Made by a program: the position numbers and the translations under genes. Under the pieces are notes generated by a model, which worked only from the letters and a program-made list of their open reading frames with translations, was not told where the DNA came from and made no database searches. Below are positions 10,735 to 22,905 of a DNA stretch of 64,000 bases, in pieces; within the stretch, counting starts at the first letter, position 1; the number at the start of each line of letters is the position of its first letter. The DNA is from Stomoxys calcitrans (taxonomy: Eukaryota; Arthropoda; Insecta; Diptera; Muscidae). The stretch lies in NCBI RefSeq assembly GCF_963082655.1, contig NC_081554.1, forward strand, positions 60,145,933 through 60,209,932. Direction: 5' to 3'.

Positions 10735-10927
10735 TGTAGCGCAGAGGTTTGCATGTCCGCCTATGACGCTGAACGCCCGGGTTCGAATCCTGGCGACAAA
10801 ATATTTTCAGCCGTGGTTATCCCCTCCTTATGCCGGCGACATTTGTGAGGTACTATGCAATGTAAAAACTTTTTCTCAAAGAACTGTCGCACTGTGGCAC
10901 GCCATTCGGACTCTGCTATAAAAAAGA
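10730..10927 (+). mobile_element. SINE-1 copy 3, plus orientation, 3'-truncated
   Basis: Forward-strand copy: gtagcgcagaggtttgcatg head, B box gggttcgaatcctgg, body through ctgtcgcactgtggcacgcc. The tail palindrome is missing. The sequence switches at about 10927 into gccgaactaagcacgc, the head signature of a minus-oriented TIR repeat, so one element truncated or inserted beside the other. Confidence 0.85.
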
Positions 10928-11775
10928 GCCGAACTAAGCACGCTTTTACTTGTTACTTATTATCGCGATAGGATATTATAACTTTGTGCATTTGTTTGCA
11001 ACGCTAAAAGTAGAAGAGGTAGACCCATTGTTAAGTAAAGAGTTGGAGTTAGAATCACATCCTAACAATCTACTCTAGTTGGGATGGTTGTAAAGCACCA
11101 TGATCCATTTGACATCGCCCGCTGATGATACTTTTTGGTAGAAATTGAAATCGCGATTCGGAATAACCAGTCAAATGCTTCTAGCAACAACATACTTTTG
11201 CTGGCTTTTAAATGTTTTTTGCATTAAACAATGGTCTAAAGCCGGACAATATTCTGCAATGGAATCTCAATCACATTCTAGCTTCAACTACGTCCATCTG
11301 TCTGAAATGCATTCTTGTGTTCAAGAATCAGTTCGTATTAGTTGTCCGAATGTCCTAAAATATGGATAAGTCACAAAGGTTATAGCTTTTCGAAAAAATG
11401 GTTCAGGTTTAGCTTCCATATTTGAGATGTGCCATTATGGCAAAAGCTGCCAAAATTTTGTTCCGATCTTTGTAAAATTCTGAACAGATGTTCTATTTGC
11501 CATCACCACATGTATGCAAAGTTTCAACAAAATCAGTTGAGATTTAAATATAGCTCCCATATATCGCTTTCATCCGACATGAGCTATTATGCCTTTAATT
11601 TCCCAAAATGTGTGCAAAAGTTCTTCAAGATCCGATTTACATTAAGCTTCCATATATATGCTCCAACCGATATGAGCTATAATAGCTATAGTTGCCACAA
11701 TTTTTGTCAGATTTTTACAACTTGTACAAGATTTTATATCCCAACATATATGCACTTGGGCTACTAAAGTGTAGC
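10928..11775 (-). repeat. TIR-repeat subfamily 2, minus orientation, with an embedded unclassified repeat
   Basis: Starts with the head signature gaactaagcacgcttttact. It holds gtgcatttgtttgcaacgct, shared with the copies ending at 27252 and starting at 39440. From 11400 there are internal units with atagctcccatatat boxes. The block 11065-11235 matches the unclassified repeat at 3590-3870. Open frames here are repeat-derived. Confidence 0.65.
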
Positions 11776-14259
11776 ATATTTTTAGGGGCTTAGTTCAATA
11801 GAATTTTATTTGTTCTCAAATACCTACACTTTTTCTTCAAAAACACAAGTACTACACATTTGTTTCTAGTCTTTACCACAAAAATCCCCTACTTTTCACT
11901 TTCATTTTCAATTTTATCTTTAGTCATCATGACATTGTTTACATTGTATGGTGTTTTGAATAAAATGATTAATAAATCCCTACACAAATGAATCTTGTTA
12001 AATATTAAAACAGCAGAAAATCCATTTAAATTCTTTTAATCAATGAAATACAGTGGCCCATGTGTCAACGATTTTATATGGATTTATATTCACAAGGGAG
12101 CATATATAAACCTCCCGGTCATCATCATCATCACCATGCTTGTAGACAGAGGGACTGGCACATACAGACAGTTACGTGTCCCACAGACTATTAATTTTAA
12201 CCAAGTACGCAAATTGTTGAAAAAGAAACCATGAAAACAACAACGAAAACAAAACACATGCTGCCAAATGGCAACAATAAGAAGGAGGTGGAGGAACACC
12301 ACAAACAAATGTGAATGGACATTAACAATAACAAACAAAAAGTTTTCCCAAGAGGGGGTCGTACGATTTCTTAATAAGCTCTTTCAGGGCCTTGTTGAAC
12401 CAAACCAACCAAACAGACATCGGCAAAGCAAAACAACAAAAAAAAAAAGAAAAACAAGAACCAAAATCGATGCTTGACCAAGGCGTTGAGTGAAAACAGA
12501 AAAGGTTGTTTGTTTTGAAAAAGAAACAAGAATACAATACAATAACAAAATAATCATAATAATAATAAACACCAAGTGACAGACGTTGCGATAGTAATTC
12601 TCTATGGTAGAACTCAGAGTCAGATGTCAACGGCATTTTAAACACGCGCGAAAAGCATTTATTTTTCTATTGCCATGATTACCCTACAGCAGGGAGAAGT
12701 TCAAATGCATTGTAAATAGCATTTTAAACATAAGTGTTGACAGTGTTTGACAAAAATGTATACAATTTGGTTAAAAATATTTATTTTTTATTTTTAATAA
12801 AATATTGTTTTGAGTATAGGAAGTGTAGTGAATATAGGGCGAACATTAATTTTGGTTAAAAACATTTTTATTTAACTTTAATAAAATTTTGTTTTGAATA
12901 TAGGAAGATATGGAGAACCTAGTCTACAGCAGGAAGATTGGGAATTTGATATATCCTTCAGTCATTCAATTCCTGGTAATCAATACTTCTAGATGATTAC
13001 GATATAATGAAAGTGTTTGACAGTAATACAATCAATGGTCCTTCGAGTAGGAAAAATATTTTCTAGAAAATTAACTTTGTACGAATACAATTAACTTGTC
13101 ATTAGTATAGGCGATGTTAGTAATTTTACTTTAACAAATTTCTTTGGAATAAAGAAGCACTTTACCATACATGGTTAAAAGCATATTATCGTCGACGATA
13201 CCTCTTCTGAAACTTAGCACTGCATAAACTATTTAATGAAATTTGGAATAGTAGTTCAGTATATGTAACTTAAATGTTTAAAATTTTTATTTCTTGAATT
13301 TCCAGTAAGTAATTTAATAACTGTTAGTTAGTGTTTAACTAAGATTGAAATTGCTGATTATGGCGTTGTCAACTCCAAAAATATATTTTATCAATTTTTT
13401 TTGGCTCTCCACATACGCGCAAAATAATGCGGGACATAATTTTAAAGTTTGAAATAATTGAAAATCATTTTGTTATTTCGAGACTTGAACTCGGGACCTT
13501 TGTATTGGGAAGCAGAATCGCATGCTTTGTGCCGCAAAAGCTTCTACACATTTTATGGCTAAATGTTATTTTAAGTTATGCTCACTTTCACTGCTGATAA
13601 CATTGTATCTATAAGTAGAACGAAAAGCCCAAACTTAAACAAAAAAGCATGACCATCCATGAAGGAATGTTTTAATGTTGTGTTGTTAGCAAATATTGAA
13701 AGAGGAAAAAAGTCGAAGACTCAAATAATAACGAGGTGGATGAATGCGTACAATGTCTGCTTTGTAAACAGAAGTTTTTCGGTTCAACTCTGCGACAAAA
13801 GGTAGTTATATTTAATTTATAATTGCAATGTTTCATATTAAATTTGTATTCTTCAAAAAAGCTGGGAGATTGAGAGGATTGAGGGTGGGGGTGGGAGAGA
13901 GGGGGAATTATTGTGTGTGTAATAAGGATGTGTCCGCCAATCTCCAATTGGATGGGATGCTCCTAAGAGTTTAGAAATAGCGATTTTTTTGCATAATTTT
14001 ATCTTTCAGTTTCAATGCTCATGTTTCATGCTCAAGTTCATATTTTACCTGTGGGTAGTTAAAAGTGAATTAATAGTATGTTATGAAATAATTGAACTCG
14101 TAACGGGAATATAATATTTTAGCGCTATAGGAAGTTCAATATTTCCCAAGTGTATTGTCTCAGAACTCTTATTACTAAGATAAAAAAATCTTGTTGCGAT
14201 GGTATTACAAATAAACGCATAAATAAACTGGAAGAAGAATACAAATTCAACAGGTGAAA
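11776..14259. other. Unique A-T-rich bun intron
   Basis: No gene recognised. Features seen: a CAT/ATC-rich patch at 12120-12135; CAACA-rich sequence at 12235-12450; a small diverged tandem duplication (ggttaaaaa...ttttgttttgaatataggaag) at about 12769 and 12853; and two tRNA-B-box-like strings near 13490 and 13780 that I could not attach to a SINE. Minus-strand open frames at 12322-12645 are low complexity. Confidence 0.5.
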
Positions 14260-16645
14260 TCTACTATGGTTTTCAACATAACCTTCAAACCAAGTATGCG
14301 CCAAATCGTGGAGGATACATCTGAGGCCTCTAGGCTAAGGAAGATTCTGTCCTCCAGACCTACTACGGTGGGGTATATTCAGAAGTCAGAGAGTATATAG
14401 TGAAGAAGCCCTAGAACTACTCGTTGATACACATTTCCCGGGAAACTCTCCAACGGACAACGTGGCGCCAGAAGAGGTTGTCAATGGCAAGAATTCGTCG
14501 GAGATTTTGGGGGAAATTGTGTATGAGGCGAAAATCCTTTAGGCGATAAGAAGTTTCGACTAGCCAGGCCCTGATGATGCATCACCGGTTGAATTACAAG
14601 CAGTGTCTGATAGACTGGTTTCTTGGCTTAAGGAGGTGTACTCTGATTATCAGCATGTCATATATACCTGAGGGACGGAGGGACACAAAAGTCATTTTGA
14701 TTTCGAAAGCAGGATAACCTCATCACACGAAGGTGAACGATTTTCGTTCTATTTTGTAAGCCTTTATGCTGAAGACTCTTGAGAAATTGATGGAAACATA
14801 TCTTAGGGCAAAGCAGCATGCATCTAGTAAAGTCCACTGAAAAAGCCCTTCACGACCTAGCCGGCTATATAGAGGGTTTTCTTGCTGCCAAGGAATATAA
14901 ATCATGTATATATGATTTCTTGACATTGAAGGTGCTTTCAATAATGTAAAATTGACGTCAATCATGAAGGAGTTGAAGTTTCTAGGCACCAATATTATTG
15001 TTTTTGGAAGAAGAAAATGTAAAACAGGTCGCGTATACTGATGATGTGGCTGTTACTTTTCCAGCACTGTAAGAGATATACTTTAGGAAGTTCTACATGA
15101 AACAGCAAAGTGGGCTACCGAAAGTGGCCTAGGCGTAAATCCGTGCAAGACAGAAGTAGTTCGTTTTAGCAGGATATACGAGTTGGGAGGATAGAATGTT
15201 CCATTTACAGAAAGCGCAAAATAATTAGGTGATTTGCTGGACAGGAAATTGAACTTCAAATCCAACATTTTGGAAAGGGGAAGAAAGGCAACTCTTGCCC
15301 TATGCACCGGCAAGAGAGAGCTATTGGCAAACGTTGGAGGTTTAAACCGCGCGTCATGCACTGAGTATATACTGCAGTTTTTAGACTTATAATGCTATAT
15401 GGTGTTGTGGTCTGGTGGACGGCGCTTCATAAATCCACCTACTGCTCAATACGTAACCGGATCCGAAGGATGGCTTGTTTGTGCATCACAGCCGCACTGA
15501 GGACGACACTCTGGAAATTGTGGCTGGACGAATGTCTTCGACGCTTAGGGAGCTTCCTCTTTGGCCATGTGGCGGCTACGGACACTGTGTTATCCTTGAT
15601 ACAATGTCCGATGTTCCAGACAGTGTTGATTACACATTGTCTGAGCCATTTTTGGTAAAAAGTACTGTACTACTATTCCTGAACCGATTGGAACTACGAT
15701 ATCCCTGTTAATAGAAGTTACATAGACTTCTATACGGAAGGTTTCAAACTAAACGACCAGGTGGGCTTTGGGTGTACTCTAAAGATCTAGAACTGGTCAT
15801 ATCGAAAAGGTTATCCGACCACTGCAGTGTGTATCAAGCGGAGACCTTTTCAATTAAGGAAGTGGTGCAATGGCGGAGATATAAGGTTATAACGACGATT
15901 GGCATAAATATCTCAGACAGCCAGGCAACCATTAAATCCCTGGAGAACGGATTTCTGAACACAAAAACCGTCCTCGATCGTAGCAGATCTCTCAACTAGA
16001 TGACTGAACAGTTCAAAATGCACCTGTTCTGGGTGCCGGGCCACGGAGTTATCCCAGGAAATTGTAAATCGAACGAGCTTGCGAGATTAGGAACTACCTT
16101 ACACATTCCAGCTAAACTGAAATCTGTGGGTATGCCTCTAGCGACATGTAAACTATGTTTTCAAGATCAGGCCCGAAGGGCAACGAATGATAGGTGGTCA
16201 CAAAAAAGGGGCCTGTGAGCATTCCAAAACTACGTGACTTAATCTAGAATTGATGAGGTCTACCGCTCTGCTGTCATTGGGTAGAACAGACGTCTCAGCC
16301 ATTGTGTCCGTCATGGCAGGTCACTGTCTAATCGGAAAACATGTTGACAGACTAAAGGTTGCCAGCAACGACTTCCGCAGAAGCTGTGAGGACATTGAAG
16401 AAGAAGACACTATAAAACACGTTCTATGTGTGTCCCACTCTGGCAGTCAGAAGGAGTTCCACTTTAGTATCTCATTTTTCTGATTAAGCGGACGTGAATG
16501 TTCGCAAGTTGTTAGGCTTTTTAAAGCGATTTGGATAGTTCAACGGTAGGAACTAGAAGGCATCCTCCTTCTTCTGTTCCAGTGGTATCACAATGGATGA
16601 AAAGGTCCAAGCGAGTCTGATGGCAGACTGCCACTAAAACCTAGC
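14260..16645 (+). mobile_element. LINE-A longest copy: degenerate reverse transcriptase plus RNase H
   Basis: A non-LTR retrotransposon relic read forward with many stops and frameshifts. In order: an N-terminal RT segment (a GPDDASPVELQ-type box near 14565), a YTDD catalytic box (VKQVAYTDDVAVTF, about 15019-15060), GLGVNPCKTEVVRF, and LYGVVVWWTALHKS followed by RMACLCITAALRTT (15392-15520). RNase H follows, with HLFWVPGHGVIPGNCKSNEL at 16021-16080, and a C-terminal block with VIVSVMTGH-like and CRSC-like (zinc-knuckle-type) motifs at 16250-16440. The 3' tail is gagtctgatggcagactgcc, then cactaaaacctagcct. No intact frame. The family is shared with the copies at 0.5, 20.2, 32.4 and 33.5 kb. 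Confidence 0.9.
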
Positions 16646-16689
16646 CTATCGATATTGATCATTAGAAATATTGAAAATATCGAATGCGC

Positions 16690-16866
16690 GGTTATCGATG
16701 GTTTTCCAGATCTACCACGCAGACATTTTGGCCCGAATTTGTGCGGCGACCGAGGGTTCGATCCCCATCAGAGGCCTGGTCTGTCTCTACTGTGGTGACA
16801 CAAGGGTCTAAAGTATTCTAAGTGACTCTATGTAGATAATAGACAACCACTCTAACCTAACCCAAA
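16690..16866 (+). mobile_element. SINE-2 copy 2, diverged
   Basis: Has a tRNA-like B box (gggttcgatcccc at about 16753). After a middle insertion its tail reads ttctaagtgactctatg...ccactctaacctaaccc, matching the LINE-A-like tail of the 8.5-kb copy. The 5' boundary is uncertain and no target duplication is clear. Confidence 0.6.
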
Positions 16867-18052
16867 CACTATAAAAAGGCAAAAAAAAATTTCGCTTGAA
16901 TAGCCCCGCCAATCTTCGAGATTTTGCGTTTTTGAAAATTATGTTAAGGGACGGACCCTCCGTTCTGCCACTTAATCCTAACCATACCGGTCCATAAGTT
17001 GATATACCACCAATAGCACAGCAATTCTTATCCATTATCCTTTTTTATTTATTAAGAGATACCGGCCAAAGAACTCGACAACCGAACTTAGCATGCTTTT
17101 ACTTGTTTATTTTAATTGTATCTCCATTACATCGATCCACAATCCTTCGGCTACTCAAAGCACTAACTGGCAACTACAACATAGCTCTTTTGTTTATGCA
17201 ATAAAAACGCTACATGTTTCACCCAAAAGCACAATAGAGAACATATGGTGCAACAATGCCAACATTAATTTATTACCGTGTACAAAATTTAATTGTTTTT
17301 TGTATTGTTTTTCTTTTCTCTCGAATAAACAACAGAAATGACACATTTCATAGGGTCACCCCTATTATATATGCACTTGGAAACTCCTTTGGGAGGTCGG
17401 TCGGTCGGTAGCTCTTTACACTGTGGACACGTACACCCGCGCTGTCGTCATTTGATGATGGCACTTGACTTTGTCCGTAAGCTGGTCACAGGCTAAGGAC
17501 GTGTTTATTGTACAATTTCAGCCATAATTATTTTCTTCATAAATATGTACGTGACAAATACAACAAATAGATATTAAACTAAAACCCACTGAAGAACAAA
17601 AACAAACAGAAACGAAAACAAGTAGGATGTTACCTTAGAGTTGGTTTAAACAATGTTTGAATGTGTAATTTTCGTTCTTTTTCATCAACGGTAAATTAGC
17701 AATATGTCAAAACCAATAAAAATGAAAAAAAAAAATGAAATTACTTTGTAAAGTCCTTAAGAAGAGAAGAAAAACATGTTCTGCCATTTTTATGAACATA
17801 TTGTATGGTCGATATGAAATATATGTATGCTATTTAAGACATTTTGCGTTGTGATTTCTTTTAATGTTTACTATAGCGACTACTGTAAAATTTTTGTTTT
17901 ACAGTGCTGTGGGTTAATAAACTTTTGAAAATTAAAACGCATCATTTCTATGGTATTCTTACCAATGACGTACATAAATACTCTTTGTCACCACAAACAA
18001 GGCATATATAATCCTATAAATATATTGACCTGGTCCATGACTCAGAGATCAA

Positions 18053-18054
<2 letters not shown>
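16867..18054. other. Intron with a short TIR-repeat end
   Basis: At 17040-17105 the string aaccgaacttagcatgctttt followed by acttg is an isolated head end of a minus-oriented TIR repeat. The rest (17110-18050) looks unique and A-T-rich, with no gene recognised. A 3-copy GGTCGGTC-type run lies near 17395. Confidence 0.5.

Positions 18055-18087
<33 letters not shown>
18055..18087. repeat. (TA)n microsatellite
   Basis: About 16 perfect TA dinucleotides directly seen. Confidence 0.95.
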
Positions 18088-18091
<4 letters not shown>

Positions 18092-18304
18092 GTTAATATT
18101 TTTGGAGATGGCCCGAATCGGTCGCATGTAATCCATAATGGAATAGAACCAACAATTCTTCTAATGGGCAACATGAGCTATTGAAATTGTAGAATATTTA
18201 AATCCCAATTGGTTGATGAAATTAAAGAAGAAGTGTAAAAGACCGAATAGCTTGGAAAAATCCACTTCGTATGTCCATGAAACTATACACAGACTGTTTA
18301 AAAA

Positions 18305-18905
18305 CCTATAATGCTATATAATAGTGTGGTTTGGTGGACAATTTTTCAATAATCCATCTAATGGTCAAATGTCTGCAGTATCCCGTCTTCGAGCAAAAAG
18401 GAGAGACAATATCGATCTATTGATTGAATTAAGCGTCGCACAGTGGGATAGAATCGAAAAAAAAATATTTAAATATCTGCCATTAGAGAAAGGGTGGAGA
18501 TATCTCTTCGAATACCTATAATGCTGTATAGTAGTGTGGTTTGATGAACAGTTTTTCAATAATCCATCTAATGGTAAAATTTCTGCCATATCCAGTTCTC
18601 GATGGAAAGAAGAGAAAATATCAATGTATTGAGTCAATTAAGCGTCGCACAGTGGGATATAATCTGAAAAAAAACCTATTAAAAAATCTGCCGTTGGATA
18701 TATCTCTTTAAATATCTATAATGCTGTATAGTATTGCGGTTTGCTGGACAGTTGTTCAATAATCCATCTAATAGTCAAATTTCTGTCGTATCCCGTCCTC
18801 GAAGGAAAGGAGAAAAAATATCGATCGATTAAGTCAGTTAAGCGTCACACAGTGAGATTAAAAAAATCTGGCGTAAGAGAACGGGTGGAGATATCTCTTT
18901 CAAAT
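18305..18905 (+). repeat. Three tandem ~205-bp units derived from a LINE-A reverse-transcriptase scrap
   Basis: Units start at 18305, 18515 and 18715, each with cctataatgctatata-like text, gtgtggtttggtggacagtt, ttcaataatccatctaatgg and gcgtcgcacagtgggat. The opening phrase matches the LINE-A stretch at 15388-15455 (LYGVVVWWTALHKS region), so an old LINE piece was amplified in tandem after insertion. Not coding. Confidence 0.75.
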
Positions 18906-19385
18906 TTGTAGAAAGCTGAGATGTTAACGATAACATTTTACGGCCCTATGTGGTCCGAGTGCCCCTTGACAGGCCCCTAAAGTTGGTCACCTGGGCATTT
19001 GGAAAACTTATTCGAGCTGCCAAATCTTCATTTGTGGTCCGGTTACCAAAATTTGTTTTGCTGGGAAGTGCTCAAAAATCTTAAAAAGAAAAATCCGCTT
19101 GAGGTCTACAATATCTATTGCGGTCTTGATAATTGTTGAATTTTTAAATTATATCTTGGAATTTTGGCCGAGGTAGGCTTTGTATTTTGCGATCAACGAA
19201 GGCATTTGTTGTTCGATTATCATTTTGATGCATGATTTGGATTACTGACAAAATTTGGAACTACTTTACAACCAAAAATGTCCATATTCGATTATTCACT
19301 TAAAAGTAATGCAGTTTGGAAGTCAACAAATTCAAAGAAGTGATTTTTTTTAAATACCTTAAGCTTTTCTTCTTGTTTTGTAAAG
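18906..19385. other. Intron sequence, nothing recognised
   Basis: No open frame, repeat family or RNA structure identified. Confidence 0.4.
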
Positions 19386-20190
19386 AGGACAGGCTACAGA
19401 TGTGTTTTAAGTAAAATTTTAACAACATATGTCAACTTGAACGGGTGCCATATATACTTCAAAATAGGCACTACCGATACCCCGATTTGTCTTCTTGATC
19501 CCCTAGAAGCCAAAATTTTCATCCGATTTGGCAAAAAATTGGAACAAAGACGTGCGTTATGACTTTCAACATCCATGCCAAGTATGATCCGAATAGGTTT
19601 AAAGCCCACATATAAACCGATCCCAGTATTTGACTTCTTAAGCCCTTAAAGCCTCAATTTTCATCCGATTTTGGCTAAAATTCGAAACAAAGACTTGCGT
19701 TATGACTTTCGACATCCATTCCAAGTATGAGCCGAATCGGTCTACGAACAGAAGCCTCGTTATGACATGCCAAGTATGTTCCGAATCGGTCTATAAACAG
19801 GTATAGCCCCCATATAAACCGATCCCCGGATTTGACATCTTGAGTCCTTAGAAGCCTCAATTTTCATCCGCTTTCAATTTGGCTGACTTCCAACATCCAT
19901 GCTGAGTATTATCAGAATCGGCTTATAAACAGATGCCCGGATTTGACTTCTTCAGCCCTTAGAAGCCTAATTTTTCACCTGATTTGGCAGATATCTTGCC
20001 CAAAAACCTATCTTACTTACTTACACCATCAGTACCAAATTTCATCCGAATCGGTCAATATAGTGATAATTACCGATATCCCGATATGACTTCTTCAGAT
20101 CAAAATAATTCAGAAGGGTAAGGGTAAATTTTTAGCGGAATACATGGTGGTGGGTACCCAAGAATTGGCACGGTCGAACACTTTTTTTCT
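19386..20190 (-). mobile_element. TIR-152 element, minus orientation
   Basis: At least three internal units carry ttttcatccgatttggc, tgactttcaacatccatgcc and cccatataaaccgatccc boxes. The right end has the terminal signature tacatggtggtgggtaccca, then a ggtcgaaca head remnant. The left inverted terminus is lost. Confidence 0.75.
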
Positions 20191-20239
20191 TTCATACGTC
20201 CCCTAAAAACATGCAAACAATTTTTGTACCAAACAATTA

Positions 20240-20700
20240 ACATCAATCATTCGATGCCCTTTGGGGTGTGTCAGGTAGTTCCTAGTTTCGCGAACTCGTC
20301 TTCGGCTCCGGCAATGTGTAATTTGCAGTACCTGGAACATCGGGTATTGTAAGACGCGTAATACAGTGCCTGTAGCCGCTGCATGACCAATGTAAAGCTC
20401 CCTTAGCCTCATAGCAGTGGTCGCAGCAATTTATGTAGCCATAATGTCCAGAGGCATAAGATGTTGCATTAAATTCAATGCATCAGATGGTGTCGTCCTC
20501 AATTCGGCTATAATGCACAACAAAGGCATCCTTTGGATCCGGCTAAGTATTGAACAGTAGATGGACTTTTGAAGCGCCGTCTACTAGACCACAACACCAT
20601 ATGGAATTATAGGCCTGACATCTGCAATATACCCTCAGTGCATGACAGGCGGTTGAAACCCCAACTTTTTACCGCCCGATTAAATTCGTACAGCTTGCAA
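20240..20700 (-). mobile_element. LINE-A copy with internal deletion, minus strand
   Basis: On the minus strand it runs from a gcgcgtcatgcactgagtat-like point through tggtgttgtggtctagtaga and the ALRTTP-type region to the TLPE block. It then jumps directly to gacgagttcgcgaaactagg and aactacctgacac, which belongs to the RNase H block ADELARLGTTLH. The intervening RNase H core present in other copies is missing. A pseudogene fragment. Confidence 0.8.
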
Positions 20701-20721
20701 CTCGTTTTTTACCAACTCAGG

Positions 20722-20849
20722 TAGAAGTTCGTTGAAATTGTAAACTGTCGAAAGTATTAATTAAAACTGACTTCTTAAAAAATGGCTAATATATCCCTAG
20801 TTTCTTATTTTGTCTGTCAATGAGAGTAAAGTGCGCTAAATTCGAGTTC
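20722..20849 (+). repeat. Left flank of minisatellite cassette 1
   Basis: Sequence beginning tagaagttcgttgaaattgt and containing atatccctagtttctt and agagtaaagtgcgctaaatt is matched by 22352-22490. So the two minisatellite arrays share a common unique flank and belong to one duplicated or mobile cassette. Confidence 0.75.
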
Positions 20850-21250
20850 AGAGATGAACTGGAGTCCTTGTGTTTAACTAGAGTTCTGTGTACTGAACTG
20901 GAGTTCTTTGCTGAACTGGAGTTCTGCGTACTGAACTGGAGTTCTGTGTACTGAGCTGGAGTTCTGTGTACTGCACTGGAGTTCTGTGTACTGAACTGAA
21001 GTTCTGTGTACTGAACTTGAGTTCTATGTACTGAACTGGAGTTCTGTGTACTGAACTGGAGTTCTGTGTACAGAACTGGAGTTCTGTGTACAGAACTGGA
21101 GTTCTATGTACAGAACTGGAGTTCTGTGTACAGAACTGGAGTTCTGTGTACAGAACTGGAGTTCTGTGTACAGAACTGGAGTTCTGTGTACAGAACTGGA
21201 GTTCTGTGTACAGAACTGGAGTTCTGTGTACAGAACTGGAGTTTTGTGTG
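20850..21250. repeat. 20-bp minisatellite array 1 (about 20 units)
   Basis: Tandem units of ctgtgtactgaactggagtt. From about 21066 the variant with cagaact replaces ctgaact and dominates the right half. In that form each unit contains the inverted repeat cagaact-gg-agttctg. The unit is free of stops in most phases, so open frames of 133 codons (minus) and 71 codons (plus) span it with a 20-residue period. I regard these as by-products of the repeat. Confidence 0.95.
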
Positions 21251-22287
21251 TAGGGCTTCAGTCGACTTGGTGATTGCATAAGTGCTGAAGAACTATCAAC
21301 TTACGCCTATACAGAAAATTTTGTGAACATAGACTTAAAAAAAATCTCAACAAATCCTTACACCAGTAACTAATCTCTTCCCCAAGAAATCTATTTCTTA
21401 CGATATAAATCAATTGAATTTAGTTTCTATGTCATTCTTGGCATTCGAATTAACTCTTACCCAAAAAACAAACTCATTTAATGTCACTTCTCTGTTCTAT
21501 AATCAAATCATAATTTATTCATGAAACGTTTATGGCCAAGTGATTGTAAGAGACAAAGCCATTTGTAAATGTATGTCAGTCAAGACAACAATTTAAATGT
21601 AAGCAACTTTGAATCATGTTTTTCTTAGGTTTTGTTATACCCACTACCCACCTAACAACCTTTAAGTGAACACTCAAATCCACAAAAAAAAACGTCCTTG
21701 AATTCATATCAAAGCAGATATTTTTCCTACAGACTTTCAAGTGTTTGAGAACAATTTTCAAATAGATTACTAGTTGCTGTTCGTTATGGGTTTTTCGTTA
21801 TTCTTCTTTGCTTTATCTCATTCTAGGCCTTTGAGAACGACACAGTTACATGGATTATTTTGTGAAGTGCCTTAACCAAAAAAAAAAAAAAAATGAGAAA
21901 AAACCAAAAACCACTTAAGTTTAATATTCTTGTTTTTGACAAGACATTTAAGTTTGAAAAATACTGAAAAAAATCTGTGTCGCCAAGTTTTTGTTAACAC
22001 TTTGAGATAGTAAGGCTGGTTTTACACTTGATTTGGCTGTATAATTAATTCTTGAGGTGTACCACCAAAAACCAAAACAAAAAAAAAAACACATTTCAAG
22101 GTAACGAGTTGTGTGACTATGATGCTGCTAGAAATTCTTGTTCCAAGTGCTCTTGGCCCAACAAAATTCGTTAGTGGAAGAGCGTTTTTGTTACAAATGA
22201 AGCACCAAAAGCATGACTTGCATACTATTAAGCCGTAATTAACACACTCACACAATACCTTGGAGTGGGAAATTGTAATTAACATTT
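21251..22287. other. Unique intron between the two minisatellite cassettes
   Basis: A-T-rich; no gene or known repeat recognised. Short open frames at 21576-21761 and 22022-22285 have no recognisable domain. Confidence 0.5.
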
Positions 22288-22351
22288 GACCTTAGAGCAA
22301 GAAATGTAATGTCAAACTTAAGGACTTTTAGCAAGAAGGATAAGGACATAA
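22288..22351 (+). repeat. 64-bp direct repeat, left copy, bracketing array 2
   Basis: Starts gaccttagagcaagaaatg and ends ggataaggacataa. A near-identical copy occurs at 22906-22969, 618 bp away, on the other side of the cassette. Confidence 0.85.
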
Positions 22352-22905
22352 GTAGAAGTTCGTTGTAATTGTAGACTATCAAAGGTAATAACAAAAGCTG
22401 ACTTTTTGAAAAAATTATTAGCATATCCCTAATGGGGACTATTCTTTTGCATTGTCTGTCGAATGGGAGTAAAGTGAGTTAAATTCGAGTTCAGAGAGCC
22501 GAACTGGAGTCTCTGTATTTAACTGGTGTTCTGTGTACTGAACTGGAGTTCTGTGTATTGAACTGGAGTTCTGAGTATTGAACTGGAGTTCTGTGTACTG
22601 AACTGGAGTTCTGTGTACTGAGCTGGAGTTCTGTGTACTGAACTGGAGTTCTGTGTACTGAACTGGAGTTCTGTGTACTGAACTGGAGTTCTGTGTACTG
22701 AACTGGAGTTCTGTGTACTGAACTGGAGTTCTGTGTACTGAACTGGAGTTCTGTGTAATGAACTGGAGTTCTGTGTACTGAACTGGAGTTCTGTGTACTG
22801 AACTGGAGTTCTGTGTACTGAACTGGAGTTCTGTGTACTGAACTGGAGTTCTGTGTACTGAACTGGAGTTCTGTGTACTGAACTGGAGTTCTGTGTACTG
22901 AACTG
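22352..22905. repeat. Minisatellite cassette 2: shared flank plus 20-bp array (22498-22905)
   Basis: The flank (22352-22497) matches the left flank of cassette 1. The array has about 20 units of ctgtgtactgaactggagtt, more homogeneous than array 1 and retaining the ctgaact form. A 223-codon minus-strand open frame (23162-22491) is mostly this repeat. Confidence 0.92.

Noticed and set aside
13475..13545. tRNA-like B-box strings near 13490 (minus), 13780 (plus) and 29015 (minus)
   Set aside because: No convincing cloverleaf and no shared SINE body; too weak to call.
20878..21281. Overlapping plus and minus open frames in array 1
   Set aside because: Same minisatellite; the near-palindromic unit keeps both strands open.
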